DNA from: Prostheceraeus crozeri
Taxonomy: Eukaryota > Platyhelminthes > Polycladida > Euryleptidae
Assembly: GCA_907163375.1 (NCBI GenBank)
Contig: CAJQUW010004767.1
Span: 42,445 to 106,444 of the forward strand
Reading direction: 5' to 3'
Length of the DNA stretch: 64,000 nucleotides
Part shown: positions 12,083 to 23,189 of the stretch, piece by piece
Position numbering within the stretch: position 1 is the stretch's first letter
Layout: each line of letters starts with the position of its first letter
The notes under the pieces: model-generated
Databases searched by the model: none
What the model saw: the letters and a program-made list of their open reading frames with translations, nothing else
Told to the model about the DNA's origin: nothing
Translations under genes and position numbers: made by a program

Positions 12083-12418
12083 ATGGTTGCAAGGCAATAT
12101 AAACATAAAGAAAAAAAGATTGAGCAGGGGAGAAATCGACGGTTGCATAAGAATTCGCGGGAGGATCAATTACTGTATTTTATCATGCTGCTGTCAAAGC
12201 TTTCGGAGATTCATGAACATAGGAAGGATGTGAGGATAAAGGAAAGTCAGGTTATCGTGTCAAATGGAAAGGTCGATGTGAAGACAGAGAACATTCTACT
12301 TCAAACGACAGCTTTACAGTCGAAGAAATGTGGGATTCGCAATAATTTACTACCTTTTAGTCTTCGGAATGATTTGTCATCAGATGTTCCGAAGGCTGTT
12401 CTGGATAAGTCATTTTAA
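12083..12418 (+). CDS. unrecognised 111-residue open frame
   Basis: An ATG-to-stop frame, very rich in Lys, Arg and Glu in its first 60 residues and possibly helical. I do not recognise it. No splice context or repeat partner was found, so it may be chance or an eroded transposon piece. Confidence 0.15.
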   Translation: MVARQYKHKEKKIEQGRNRRLHKNSREDQLLYFIMLLSKLSEIHEHRKDVRIKESQVIVSNGKVDVKTENILLQTTALQSKKCGIRNNLLPFSLRNDLSSDVPKAVLDKSF

Positions 12419-13625
12419 TGTGAAGGAACAAATTTCCACTCACGAAAGCAAGTCCCTAAAAAAAATTTTGATTAGGGTCTAAAAACATGCATTAACACAA
12501 GCAACTGCTTTATTTCGATGATTGCGAATTTCCATGAATTTTGTAGGTAGGGGGGGAGTTGTCACACTGCGAAACTATGAGTAGTGGAAACCATAGAGCA
12601 AGTATTATAGGTAGAGTGGTAACTCCGCATTTATTAAATCCCCAATGTGTATACACTTTCGAATTTATTAAATGAACTCAAGGGAGATGCAGGTGGTATT
12701 GTCACCAAATGTGAGATATGCAAATCTCTGCAGTTTTGAAGAAATTACAACGGAATTGAGTGATCATGATTGTAATGCAGAAGGAATGATGGTATTTCAC
12801 AAATTCTCATGACAGCCTTGGAGATACAATGTTTGTTAAATTAGCAATTCGATGGGTTCCTCTTACTTTCATGCTCAACCTCAGGAGTATTTTCTTAACC
12901 GTGATCATATCACAGGCAACCTACCACTGGTAGAGCAAAATCACATAATCAAAGACAATGACTTCTGAAAGATGTAAATGGTTCCACATCACTATTCAGA
13001 TTCAAGAAATGAAACATGAATTTAGTGAATCATAGAATCATGCCGGTGAAAATCGAATTAAAAACTTCAAATTTCAGCCAAGAAAGCACGAATAATATCG
13101 CGACCTTTTCATAAAGACTTTCATTATAATGCCGATCATGAAATTCCCTTGATTTCCGCTTAGATAGGATTCTTATTAGCAAATATTCATTCCTTTTGAT
13201 ATCCAACTTGTTTCATACTACTTACATGTATATAGGAGAGTCATCTCGGTAGTATATAAATTGGCAAATTTTGACTTTTTTCAAAAGTGCTCAAATAAGT
13301 TTTTGGACCACGGGAACGTAATCTCCGCAAAAAACTGAATCTATTGATGTAAAAATTTTCACTGTATACAGATACTTTTTTGAGTCGACACTACCTATAT
13401 ATCACTACTCTATGGTGGAAACTGTGTTTTCAGACATTGTTGATTGCAACAAGAAAAGCGAGATTCCTCTGATAATTTCGACTGTTTCCCCATCATTATT
13501 TTCACAGAACATCCCAAAATTTCAATAAAAAAAGTTTAAATTTTCAGAAAATCAAAGCTTTTGTTTCAATACAACCAACGACTTGCGTATATTTTCATTA
13601 TACAGAATTTTTCTTAAGTATTCTC
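12419..13625. other. gene-free stretch
   Basis: No coding or repeated feature is recognised. Confidence 0.5.
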
Positions 13626-13933
13626 TATCAATTTCATTCATCTAGTAGTTAAAAACTGTTTGAGTTTTTTCAGCACATCTTGACGTGTTAGTGACAGAAA
13701 AATTGAAGTAAAATTCTTCAGAGGAAAAGAGAAACTGGATGAAAAATTTTGCAATTTCCTACATTCACTACAAATTTCGTTCCTACCTATCTATTATCCA
13801 AATTCCTCTGCCCTTGACGAGGACATTATCAGAAGGCTCCGAACGGATCAGTAAGATGATTATCTGATTCCAAATAACATGCGCGGTTGCACCCTATCAA
13901 TTTAATTAATCTAGTAGTTAAAAACTGTTTGAG
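13626..13933. repeat. 39-bp direct repeats flanking a 230-bp insert
   Basis: 13626-13664 and 13895-13933 are the same 39-bp sequence with two differences (shared part: CTAGTAGTTAAAAACTG). They directly bracket the dispersed repeat at 13674-13890. This looks like an unusually long target duplication or a template-switch product. Confidence 0.8.
13674..13890 (-). repeat. dispersed repeat, copy 2 of about 220 bp (inverted relative to 6323-6543)
   Basis: Near-identical by eye to 6323-6543 on the other strand, including the terminal CACATCTTGACGTG and the frame ending DNHLTDPFGAF-stop. Confidence 0.85.
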
Positions 13934-14808
13934 TGCACCCTTTTTAACACACGAGCACGGTTTTGAAAAGTTTACGATGAACAATGATGCATATTGAACC
14001 ACCCAAGATGGGACACTTGAACATGGTTCATATACTGCCAGACAGAAAAAACTTAACACTTACTACTACTAATTAATGGCAGCTTTTATACTTCTAAGTC
14101 GATCTTGCTCTCAAACAAATTTCTATGTGCCCTCTCTAGCATAGCCATATGAAGACATCGTTCATCCTCTTACACAAGATCAGCGCTCGGATAAGTTTAA
14201 ACATCGCATAATTGCAAAATTTGCTGTCTTTTTGACATAATGCATGATGAAGCGCGAAGATGAATTCGCAAAATGAGTGTCTATTAGAATGATTCGCTGT
14301 GGACGTAGCGCATGCGTTATGTTTGTAAAGAATTGGATGCATCGCATAGGCTAGCTGTTTGGCATTGGTGACCGCGTTGGTGTGAAGAAAGAAAAGTTGC
14401 AAGACAGGAAGCAACTGCAACATCAGAGAAAATATATATAGTCACAGATCAAAAGCTGATGATTGCAGCGAAGAAATATCAGTATCAGAGCGTTTCGCAT
14501 CTAGCAGCAGGCTGGAAATCTGCTGCTGGTATCAAATGTTGCGTTACATTAGAACCGCATATTGACATTTGACAGAAGCGGGGTTTAAATCTTGCAGACA
14601 TGCTGTACGCTAACCTTTTGAATTTAATGAATTTTTGTGATCGCTTTCCCTTATGAATGAACATCGTACAGGTCTCGAACACAAACGAAAAAGATTAGAA
14701 TGGTGCGAGTGACATTCTAAAAGTAGCGATGATGAGTGACAGCGCGTGATGTGGACAAGTAATCACGGTACACCCTCGATTTCCATGACGGAAGAGTTTT
14801 CACAGACG
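13934..14808. other. gene-free stretch
   Basis: Nothing recognised. Confidence 0.5.
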
Positions 14809-14816
14809 GTTTGGTG

Positions 14817-15078
14817 TTTATCTGAAATAGATTGTTGTTTATCTGAAGTTGACTAGAATGGAAATTGACTCAAGGTCGCGGCACATCCGGGGGAACTAAG
14901 TTGGGGCATGAACCACCAATGAAAAGCTTAGAATTGCGCATGTGACTGATTCTAACCCAATCATACAGCCGTTGACAAGCGAATCTAAGTCAAAATGCGT
15001 GCGATTTTTGTGCCACTATTGTGCATTGCATGAAGCTTTACTTCCATTTTAGAGGTTTTAATGTTATCTATTTCTATG
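14817..15078 (+). mobile_element. CATAGAAAT-family TIR element, copy 1, with 8-bp target duplication
   Basis: GTTTGGTG occurs at 14809-14816 and again at 15079-15086, exactly flanking the 262-bp unit. The interior matches 41677-41931 over its length (GAAGTTGACTAGAATGG, ACTGATTCTAACCCAAT, TTTTGTGCCACTATTGTG). The ends carry imperfect inverted repeats around GAAATAGAT and CTAGAATGG. It has no coding capacity. The 8-bp duplication points to hAT or a related superfamily. Confidence 0.88.
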
Positions 15079-15090
15079 GTTTGGTGAGAG

Positions 15091-15612
15091 CACAGAATTA
15101 GACAGGTAATCTCTTCTTTCGTTTGACTAGAAGGGAGGCATTGGAACATGTAACGTTAATGAAATGGCACAATCTGCTGACTAAATACCATAGCAATCGA
15201 ACAATGAGCAACCAGTTCAACATCAAACACGCCAAATTGTGCGAAGTTTCAGTGACTGTTATCAACCGGATCACACAGCAAAGAGACACAGACGATGTCA
15301 AGTTCTACAGAGAAGTTTGTGAACGTTTTTTCGTGCGCATGCTAACTTTTTTAATAATGATCAGAGGGCCCAACATTATCGAGAAAACTCTTGCGCAATG
15401 ATCTGAATTCTTCGAATCTGAAAGAGTCGTGGCGATCGGAGAATTTTGAAGGAATTCAGAACAATCCGCAAGCGACGCACGACTATTTTTCCTATCTCTG
15501 TAAGGTATTAAAAATTTCTTTTTGCCCACTTTTTAAGTTCCTGCATGTGCCATCTGTTTGAATCAGTTTGCACTTCTAGCAAAGTGATACGATTAAACAA
15601 TCTAATTCTGTG
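15091..15612 (+). mobile_element. CACAGAATTAGA-family TIR element, copy 1, with 8-bp target duplication
   Basis: GGTGAGAG at 15083-15090 and 15613-15620 exactly flanks a 522-bp unit that starts CACAGAATTAGA and ends TCTAATTCTGTG. Outer inverted repeats extend about 60 bp imperfectly (CTAGAAG...GGCACATG). Its left duplication overlaps that of the neighbouring element, so the two sit back to back. An open frame inside is not conserved in the other copies. Confidence 0.9.
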
Positions 15613-15629
15613 GGTGAGAGATATGCAGT

Positions 15630-16018
15630 CTGCTGCATTTCAGAACATGATCGATCCAGCGGTGATAGCGTTAGGATTTCGGCCGGTAATTGGCACGGTG
15701 GACGAGTCAAGGCTGCTATTGTCATCAGGACACCTTGAATGGCTTATGTTATCTCTCGGAGATTGTGACCTCTTGTTATTCAAGCAGTATAGGGACATCA
15801 TCTTATCATCCAAGATGATAATGCATAGCTGCACAGAGTACACCAGCCAAGTGATAACACCTCAGCAACTGAGTAATTCTAATGGCCTTCACGCTGTCCT
15901 GATCTTTCACCAATCGAGCTTACGTAGGACAAGCTTAGCAAAAAGGGTGAAAGACTCGTATCCACATTCTCCTACCAATTTCGAACAACCTTCCAGGGGA
16001 TTGTTTGAAGAGCAATAA
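15630..16018 (+). pseudogene. decayed Tc1 transposase fragment
   Basis: Traces of a Tc1 catalytic core remain, spread over frames. HDRSSGDS and WHGGRVKAA are followed by IIQDDNA (second Asp) near 15800 and CPDLSPIE (catalytic Glu region) near 15905. A tail with KRVKD...LFEE matches the normal C-terminal pattern. Several stops and frame changes make it far older than the copy at 7174-8222. The TIR element at 15091-15612 may have inserted into it. Confidence 0.75.
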
Positions 16019-16384
16019 GAATGCAATAAGCAAGAGAGATCGGACGAAGTCTATGAACAATAGAATTTGAGCTTGCATTAATGCTAGGGTGGCCATCGAG
16101 GTTGCTTGATATGTGTAAATGAAAATGTATCATCTCAAGTTATAGTTTTGATTAAAGAAAACAATGGTTATTTGATAAATTGGTATATACCAGTGATCTC
16201 AATCAAAATGATGTGGATTTGAATACACTAGAACCTCCTATGCAGGTCAAACAAATTGAATGGTTAAAGCTTCTTCTTTTGGTCTTTGATGATTTCTCAG
16301 CTTTTTTCACTTAGGCCTACTCGTGTCTTACATGTCTACATGCATGCTTCAATTGATGATACATATTCGCATGCCAAACACAAA

Positions 16385-16640
16385 ATTACAAATCAATCTG
16401 CAACTCATTTAACCAAATCAATAAATGTTGATCGGGATTTCGAGGTAGCTGTGTGTTGCCGGAGGAATTGTGCGCTCTGCAGTCCGTGACGATGTGCTCC
16501 ACGGTTTGAGGCGTGTGACCACAACTACAGGTGGCAGACTCTTGCAGGCCCTAGCTTTGAAGAGTCGCTGCTACTCCAGCTGTGTTGGAGCGTAATCGAT
16601 TAGGACGAACCCATTGCTTATTTACAGATTGATGATCACA
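16385..16640 (-). pseudogene. LINE ORF2 C-terminal fragment
   Basis: The minus strand reads NRLRSN...CSCGHTPQTVEHIVTDC and ends WLNELQIDL-stop. Known: many non-LTR retrotransposon ORFs end with a short CxCG...H...C segment followed by a leucine-rich tail. Only the last 80 or so residues are present, as in a 5'-truncated copy. One in-frame stop is visible before the Cys segment. Confidence 0.8.
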
Positions 16641-16878
16641 ATGATAAATGCAATATTGTATTTCAATACATTTAGCATTAATTCTCTTACTGAGGCTCTT
16701 CTATCATGAATAATGCTATTAATCTGAGAACTCTGATAGTCTATGAACATTTTTTCTTTCATAAATTAGCACGGACTTTTCGTATCAAGCATATGCCATC
16801 ATTTTTGCCAATGAAAATGTCAAACTATCAATTTTGTTGACAACAAAGGTCTTTTGCAGTGCATTGAATATCTGAAGA

Positions 16879-17013
16879 GAATGACAACTATTAAGTCAAT
16901 ACAAGACGCCAACACCCTTGATTCCCGACCGCACTCGCCCGACCTAGGAATCGAACCGAAGACTGTGGTGGAGACGAGCTCGCACCTTCTTCAATAGGCC
17001 ACGCTGTCGGTTC
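16879..17013 (-). mobile_element. tRNA-derived SINE, minus copy of an inverted pair
   Basis: On the minus strand it begins with a tRNA-like head GACAGCGTGGCCTATTG, carries the B box GGTTCGATTCC and ends in a GTTGTCATT tail. It is nearly the mirror image of 17125-17268. Confidence 0.85.
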
Positions 17014-17124
17014 AAAAGGAATGCGAGTGAAGGCAGAAGTCATCTCTAAATGATATCGACAGCATATTGTCCTATTGTACGCTACCAGCGTTCATATTGT
17101 AGCGAGACGGCATTTGCAGGTTCT

Positions 17125-17268
17125 GAACCGTCAGCGTGGCCTAGTGAAGAAGATGCGAGCTCGTGTCCATCCGCGGACTTCGGTTCGATTCCTAGGTCGG
17201 GCGAGTGCGGTCGGGGAATCAAGGGTGTTGGTGACTCTAAGGTTGTATTGACTTAGTAGTTGTCACTC
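17125..17268 (+). mobile_element. tRNA-derived SINE, plus copy of an inverted pair
   Basis: The A box TGGCCTAGTG (17137-17146) and B box GGTTCGATTCC (17182-17192) are spaced as in a tRNA with a long variable arm (Leu/Ser class). A family body follows (GGTCGGGCGAGTGCGG, GAATCAAGGGTGTTGG). There is no poly-A; the tail ends GTAGTTGTCACTC. Confidence 0.87.
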
Positions 17269-17481
17269 TATTTAGATATCTATTTTGTTGTTTGATTCTG
17301 ATAATTCACAAACTGAAGTTATAGATCTGATACATAAAGTATAACAAAGTTGAACATGAGAGCAAAAATAAAGATGGTTCAATGTGCCCCGCCGTATCAC
17401 AAGCCTGTATAAAACTACTTTCCACAAATAGAAATATGCTGTTAAAATGTGATGACCCACACAAAGACATAACAAATATTG

Positions 17482-17617
17482 AAAATATGAAAGAATCCTA
17501 AGGAAAATATCCTAAGGAAAAATTTGTAATTTTTATTTAATATACCGTACCCGAAGAAGAAGGTATTCTTTCATATTTTCAATCATAGCGACCCGGGTAC
17601 GTGGAACCTCACATTTT
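17482..17617. mobile_element. 136-bp insert with 14-bp target duplication
   Basis: CATAACAAATATTG occurs at 17468-17481 and 17618-17631. A 19-bp perfect inverted repeat (ATTGAAAATATGAAAGAAT, 17478-17496, and its complement at about 17565-17583) overlaps the insert. The long duplication suggests a LINE-mobilised retroposon. Confidence 0.65.
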
Positions 17618-17749
17618 CATAACAAATATTGTTTTTAAAGTTTCTTCAATTCTAAGACCATGAATGAATTCATGCGTCAACCGTTTGAGAATGGCTGGAT
17701 TGTGATAGAACATTCATGAAACGTCTCAGAATGAAATATCTTTACTCAC

Positions 17750-17809
17750 TGTTAGATGCGATCGAGGTGGATTACCATTTCTCGAATTGTTGCTCGATAC
17801 CAGCGGCTC
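17750..17809 (-). CDS. 60-nt exon-like segment of unknown gene
   Basis: On the minus strand it is preceded by TTTTTCCCATCCTCCAG and followed by GTGAGT, both strong splice signals. It is GC-richer than its surroundings. Frame 1 is open (EPLVSSNNSRNGNPPRSHLT); another frame reads MVIHLDRI-stop if the previous exon supplies AT. It may be coding, a poison exon or untranslated. Its phase does not join directly to the claudin-like exon in the open frame. Confidence 0.4.
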
Positions 17810-18196
17810 CTGGAGGATGGGAAAAATGAAACATGAATTCCAGAATATCAGAATATCAGAACGTTTATTTTCTCAATCGAGAATACGAATACAAAGTATG
17901 GCGAACAATGTTAGAATTACGACTATGATAATGTTATGGGAATATTTACAAGATAGATGACAATATCATGAAGCAGGCAACGATGGAGAAATTAGGATAG
18001 CTCTGGAAGGAGAGGACATTGACATTGCACAAACTGCATTTGAATAAAGTACTATTTTATTATAACAAGAAGTGGATGAATGATATTTAGAGGATAGGTT
18101 ATAAGCATTAATAAATATAAGCGGCCTGATATCACATTGTCAAGTTTTTAATTATTGAAAGTATCCCAAAGCATATTTTATATACCTATTTAGTAA
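17810..18196. other. gene-free stretch
   Basis: Nothing recognised. Confidence 0.5.
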
Positions 18197-18350
18197 GAGG
18201 TCCGGAACAGAATTTTATTAAAGTATAAATATTCTCGCATATTTATTGAAATCATACATATAAATGATATTGAGCAGCTGCTTACCTGAAATGGAGCAAT
18301 CAATGTTGATGCACAATTGCATACAATTCAAACTCAATGTTCCGGACCTC
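18197..18350. mobile_element. 154-bp MITE-like unit with perfect 13-bp inverted ends
   Basis: GAGGTCCGGAACA (18197-18209) is exactly mirrored by TGTTCCGGACCTC (18338-18350). No clear target duplication. The interior is AT-rich and non-coding. Confidence 0.65.
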
Positions 18351-18426
18351 GTTGGCTGATATAGACTTCAGTAAATTCGACTGAGAGCGTTATTGCGTGT
18401 CTCGGTTTTATGAAGTTGAATGATAT

Positions 18427-21375
18427 TCATGCAATCATTCGTTGCTGTAACAATGCTTTAGATCTGACTTCATTTGCTGCTTTTATGATTTTGCTTAACT
18501 TCACAATACCTCCTATATCAATTTTCTGAAGCATTCCATAGGAATCTCGCTTTGTGATATTGACAAGAAATGGTGTTATTTGTGATCTTATTTTGTTGTA
18601 CATCGAACATTCACAGATAAAATGAAATACAGTTTCTATTGTTCCATCATTGCAGATGCTACATATTCTGTCTTCATATTCTAATCTATTTCTATAAGCT
18701 CTTGTTCTTACCGCTAAATCATGATTTCCACACATCATTTTCAGCAATGGTTCGATATCTTTCTGTCTTATGTTAAATGTCAAATAATGCTTTATTGTAC
18801 AGTCAAATTGAGCTGATTCCAAGTAGCTAATACCTGTTTGACTTCTTTTAGCGTCATTTATCCATTCAGCTCTGAAATGTTCTACTAATCTAGTTTTAAC
18901 AATGTTCTTGTATTCTTTAATGTTGAAACTTAAGCGTGCTGCTTTTTCCCATAGATATGATAAATTTAATTGTTTGAGTAGCTTTTCTATTCTCCAAGAC
19001 CATGTATATGAGTATTTTGAACTATTCAAATTACTTAAAATATGATCAAAGCAGATTTTCATGACGCTGTTATTGCTACCAGAAATAATTTTGATCCAAA
19101 GATGATTGCGGCTTTGTCAAAATAATATTCAAGTGGTAGCAATCCAAATTCACCTATTAAACAATAGTTTGCTGTTGTAGTTTGCAAATGATAGAAACGT
19201 TTGTAAAATTGAAACTGTATTTTATTCAATTCAGACAGTTTGTTATAGAAGCAAAATTCTCCACCATATTGCATTTTAGATAAAGTCAGCATTTCGAACG
19301 TATTTTTTACTATTGTTCCGTTAATACTTCCAAGTTCTTTCAGTTTTTTGGCTGTCAAATAGGAAGCTTGTTTGCCTTTGTTAGCAAGTGAAAATTAGAT
19401 GCTTCTTAGTGTTGTGAGAGATCCAAAATCCTAAGTATTTATATTCCTTAACTATTTCAATGTGTTTAATTTCATTATCATAATTAATTCTTATGTAGTC
19501 ATCATCATACTTAACATTTTGAATCATGATTTTTGTTTTATCATAATTTATTTCTAGACCATTATCGCTACAAAATTTGTGCACTATTTTTATTTGTTTC
19601 ATTAATCCGTCTTCATCATTACTCATTAAGAGGATGTCATCTGCATATATTAAAGATGGTACATGAAAATTTCCGATTACTGCAGCATTTAGTAGTTCAG
19701 TATTAGAGTAAATTTCTTTGGCCAAGTCATTCATAAAAATTGAAAATAAGGTGGGAGATAAACTATCTCCTTGAGGCAATCCATTTTGCAAGTTAAATGC
19801 ATCGGATTCTACGCCATTAAATAATATTTTATGTCTTTTTAGTTGTCAATTTCATTAGAAGGTGGAGAAAGTTGCTGTTTGGAAATAGTGCATGCAGTTT
19901 ATTTATCATTAATTTCTTAGGAATTGAATCAAAAGCCTTCGATAAGTCTATGAAACTTATATATAAAGGATGCTTATAATTCTTATAGATTTGCAATACT
20001 TCTTTCATTACATAAACATTGTCCAATGTTGAGCTTCTTTTTCGAAATCCCGTTTGACAGTAATGAATGATATCATTCTCTTTGAGCCATTTGTTTAATC
20101 TTTCATTTAGAATTTTTGTTAGTAATTTTTCCACATTAGAGCTTAAATTTATAGGTCTATAGCTAGTTGTAACATTTTCCCGCCTTTTTTGTATGTAGGT
20201 ACTATCCGACTTTCTGAAAATGGGATTTCTTCTTTGTTAGTTAGGAGTCGGTTGAACAGTATTTGTAGTACAGGCAATATTTTGTCAGATGTTTTCAGCA
20301 TTTCTGATACGAATTCATCCGGACCACTCGATTTACAACTTTTGGCATTATTTAAATTAGTTTTAATTTCATTTATCGTTATATCTTCATCCAAAGTTTC
20401 ATTGAATATTGTATTTGAGGGTTGCGAAGGTTCTGTATCTATTATACTATGATGATAATGAAAATGTTTATCAGATTTTGTTAGTTCTATCACGAAATCT
20501 GAAGGTTTTAAATTGATTGTAACATTAGTTTTCTTCTTATTGTTAATCAAATGCCAGTATGTTTTGTGATCATTACTTTCTTTAGCAACTAATAGTTGCT
20601 TTAGATCATCGTCTTTCAATTTACGTTTTTCTCGTCTTATTTCCTTTTGTAAGTTTTTCCTCGATTGCATAAGTTTATTCAAATTTTCATAAGATTTATA
20701 TTCTTTATATTTTCCAACTTCCGTTCTGTAAATTTTTCTTAGGTCTTGTTATGTTCCTAGAATATTTAGACTATGCACTTTGCTTTTACCGTAATATGCG
20801 TTACTTTTTATTTTCAATAGTTCTTGATATATTTCATTCGCATTCATTGTCTTGGCGTTCAATGTATTAGATAGTACTGAACAATTTATGTCAAATTTAT
20901 TTCTGTCAAATTTTAGACAATTTTCTTGAGTCCATTTATAAGGAACTATTTTTTTGCATGAAGGCTTTGGATTTAGAATTCGCAATTCATTGTTGAAAGT
21001 CAATTTTAATTATGTTTTTAGATGTGAATGATCGGTGTATAAAACTGGATTACCAATTTCAAAACCAGTTAATATATTTAAGATAGATTCTGATATGATC
21101 AAGTAATCAATCATAGATTTCCTTACGACATTGTTCTGAATACAATGAAACGTACACTTTCCTATACTTTTAATATTTTCGAATCTACCGTTTGCTATGA
21201 TTAAATTAGTTTCATTACAAAAGTTTATGATGTCATTACCATAGCCATTGAATGTCATATCCTCTGATTTTCGCTTTGGAAATCCATACTTTTCATTGTA
21301 ATTCTCTATACCAATTCCCCAGCAATCAACTGTTATCAGATACTTGCCGATATTTTTAGTGATGATAAATGAGCC
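18427..21375 (-). pseudogene. 5'-truncated LINE (endonuclease-RT type), broken
   Basis: A non-LTR retrotransposon ORF2 runs right to left. The C-terminal half of an APE-like endonuclease lies at about 21375-21010 (LIIANGRF, SMIDYLIIS, TDHSHLK). Reverse transcriptase follows at about 20300-19380 with CQTGFRKRSS, ISFIDLSKAFDSI, NGLPQGDSLSP and the catalytic LIYADDILLMS near 19640. A C-terminal Cys/His segment (CSICNDG...HFICEC) sits near 18660-18600, and the stop is at 18427. Frame changes split it into at least seven open pieces (21010-21258, 20749-21003, 20149-20682, 19829-20134, 19381-19791, 19059-19358, 18427-19062), so it is an old dead copy. The clade is not assigned. Confidence 0.93.
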
Positions 21376-21769
21376 TCATGAGAGATGAAATCTTTCTAAA
21401 TTACCTGTGATTGATCGATTTATTATGAAAGTGAAATTGAAGGGTTGCATTAGTTTATATTTCACACAGTTATCTGAATATATAACCACCTTATTCTAGC
21501 AGTTGCCACAAACCTGATTTAAACCGCTCAGTAACAAAATAATTCCATGTATGTTTCTTGCTTCCTAACAGAGATCTTAGTGGCAAGGCGCACATCGCAG
21601 TCAAAAATCAATATGAAACTCATTGAAGGAAATAAAACTAATGTTCGAAGCAGCTTTGACCGCATTTAATTAATCTTAATTAGCCTATTGTTACGCTGGG
21701 CTTTAATTTCCCGAAATAAAAGGTTGTAAATCATTGAAAAACTCTATTGTCTATTATGAACTTTTGAAG
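21376..21769. other. gene-free stretch
   Basis: Nothing recognised. Confidence 0.5.
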
Positions 21770-22245
21770 ATGAGCAAAACGTTGAAGATTTTATATTTCT
21801 TGGACAAACAATTTCATTCCACGAGAGGCAAGGGAAGGAAGTTGCTAGTAGGGTCCAATACGCATGGTAAGCCTTTTGGAAGATCCGAAGTTACCTTGTC
21901 GCCAAAGATATTTGAATGACTGCGAAGAAAAGGCTTTTTGAAATGTGCATTCTCCCTGTACTAACCTATGGATCACAAGCATGGTCCCTTACGAGGAAAC
22001 TGGATGAAAAACTAGCAGTGATGCAAGGTGCGATGGAGCAGCGAATTCTCAGCATTACCAGAAAAGATCGAATCAAAAATGAATAGATCAGGAGAACGAA
22101 TGTGAAGGACGTGGTTCCCAAAAGCGATGGGAACAGGCGGCTCAAGACCGGAAACGATGGATCCAGATGCCAAAAGAGACCTTTTTCCAATAAGGATGCG
22201 CATGGCTTCAGTAAGACAGTAACTAAGAGCTTTTGAAACAAAAAA
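21770..22245 (+). pseudogene. LINE fragment, RTE-like RT C-terminus
   Basis: The plus strand reads VEDFIFLGQTISFHERQGKE, then an RT thumb/C-terminal block KKRLFEMCILPVLTYG and QAWSLTRKLDEKL, then QRILSITRKDRIKNE and finally AAQDRKRWI. This order is typical of RTE-like LINE ORFs after the RT palm. Stops interrupt it (for example after YAW and KNE). It lies on the opposite strand to the neighbouring LINE and is unrelated to it. Confidence 0.82.
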
Positions 22246-22831
22246 GTAAAATGCAGGTAATGGTCCTTAGAAGGGAGGCCTTATTGTGATCCCGTGGGAC
22301 TGAAAAGTTGATTTTCCCCCCGGCAGTTTGCATAGAGGAGATATCTTCTTACTCCATTAAGTGAGGCCAATGTCATTCCCATGACATGATCGCTTGACCG
22401 ATGATCAATCCATTGAGACTGCTTCTCATCGTGATCAGTTTCATCAAAAATGTCGTCAAATATTACCAGCGGCTCTATCACATCAGAACTATTTTCCCCC
22501 AAGTTTACATTTTTCAGACAATGCCATTTCTCTACTGTACTTTAGGTTTTTTTAATTCTCGTTCTATGCATAAGATTACACTCTCATTCAAAACTCTCCA
22601 ATTTAAATCATTTCCTAATGGCTGGTTTCTAGAGAAAAACGTTTTTGTGTGCAAGTAGGTGAAGTTGTCAGTCAACAAATAAATAAATATACCTTCTTTA
22701 TGCACACATCAGGCATGGAGCCTTTCTTCCATGTGACCGAGTTTTAATTTATCCACTCTCACTCTTTTTGTGCTGAGTGTTTAGCAAGAATACGAGTGCA
22801 CATATTTTTAAATGTATTAAATTTGAAACGA
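22246..22831. other. gene-free stretch
   Basis: Nothing recognised. Confidence 0.5.
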
Positions 22832-23112
22832 CGTGAAGACATTCCATGTCAAAAATTTTGGCTCTAGACTTAATACTTCTCGCTTAATCAGAGAAACATA
22901 GAGAATATCAGTTTTACCAGGAACTAGAATCTGCGTCCCATTGGATTTACATGTATTTCTCTTTTATCTTGTCTGAGTAGAAGAGGAACCAGGTAAAACT
23001 TGGCAGACGCACAGATTTGTGGTGGGCACAGGGTGTACATCATTCTGTGAAATTCCTATTTTGGGACTCTTTCTTGCAGAAACTCTTCCTGGCTGCCGGA
23101 CTATAACTGAAC
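22832..23112 (+). repeat. dispersed ~370-bp repeat family, copy C
   Basis: Matches copies B and E from GAAGACATTCCATG to GGCTGCCGGACTATAA; the first third of the family is missing. Confidence 0.8.
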
Positions 23113-23189
23113 ATAAAAACTACACATGAGCATCCACGTCAGCAAATTACTTAAGAAGTGTAATAAAAGCTTGTATATCATGAAGATAT

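Noticed and set aside
15123-15401. 92-residue plus-strand frame
   Set aside because: It lies inside a TIR element and is not preserved in the other copies of that element.
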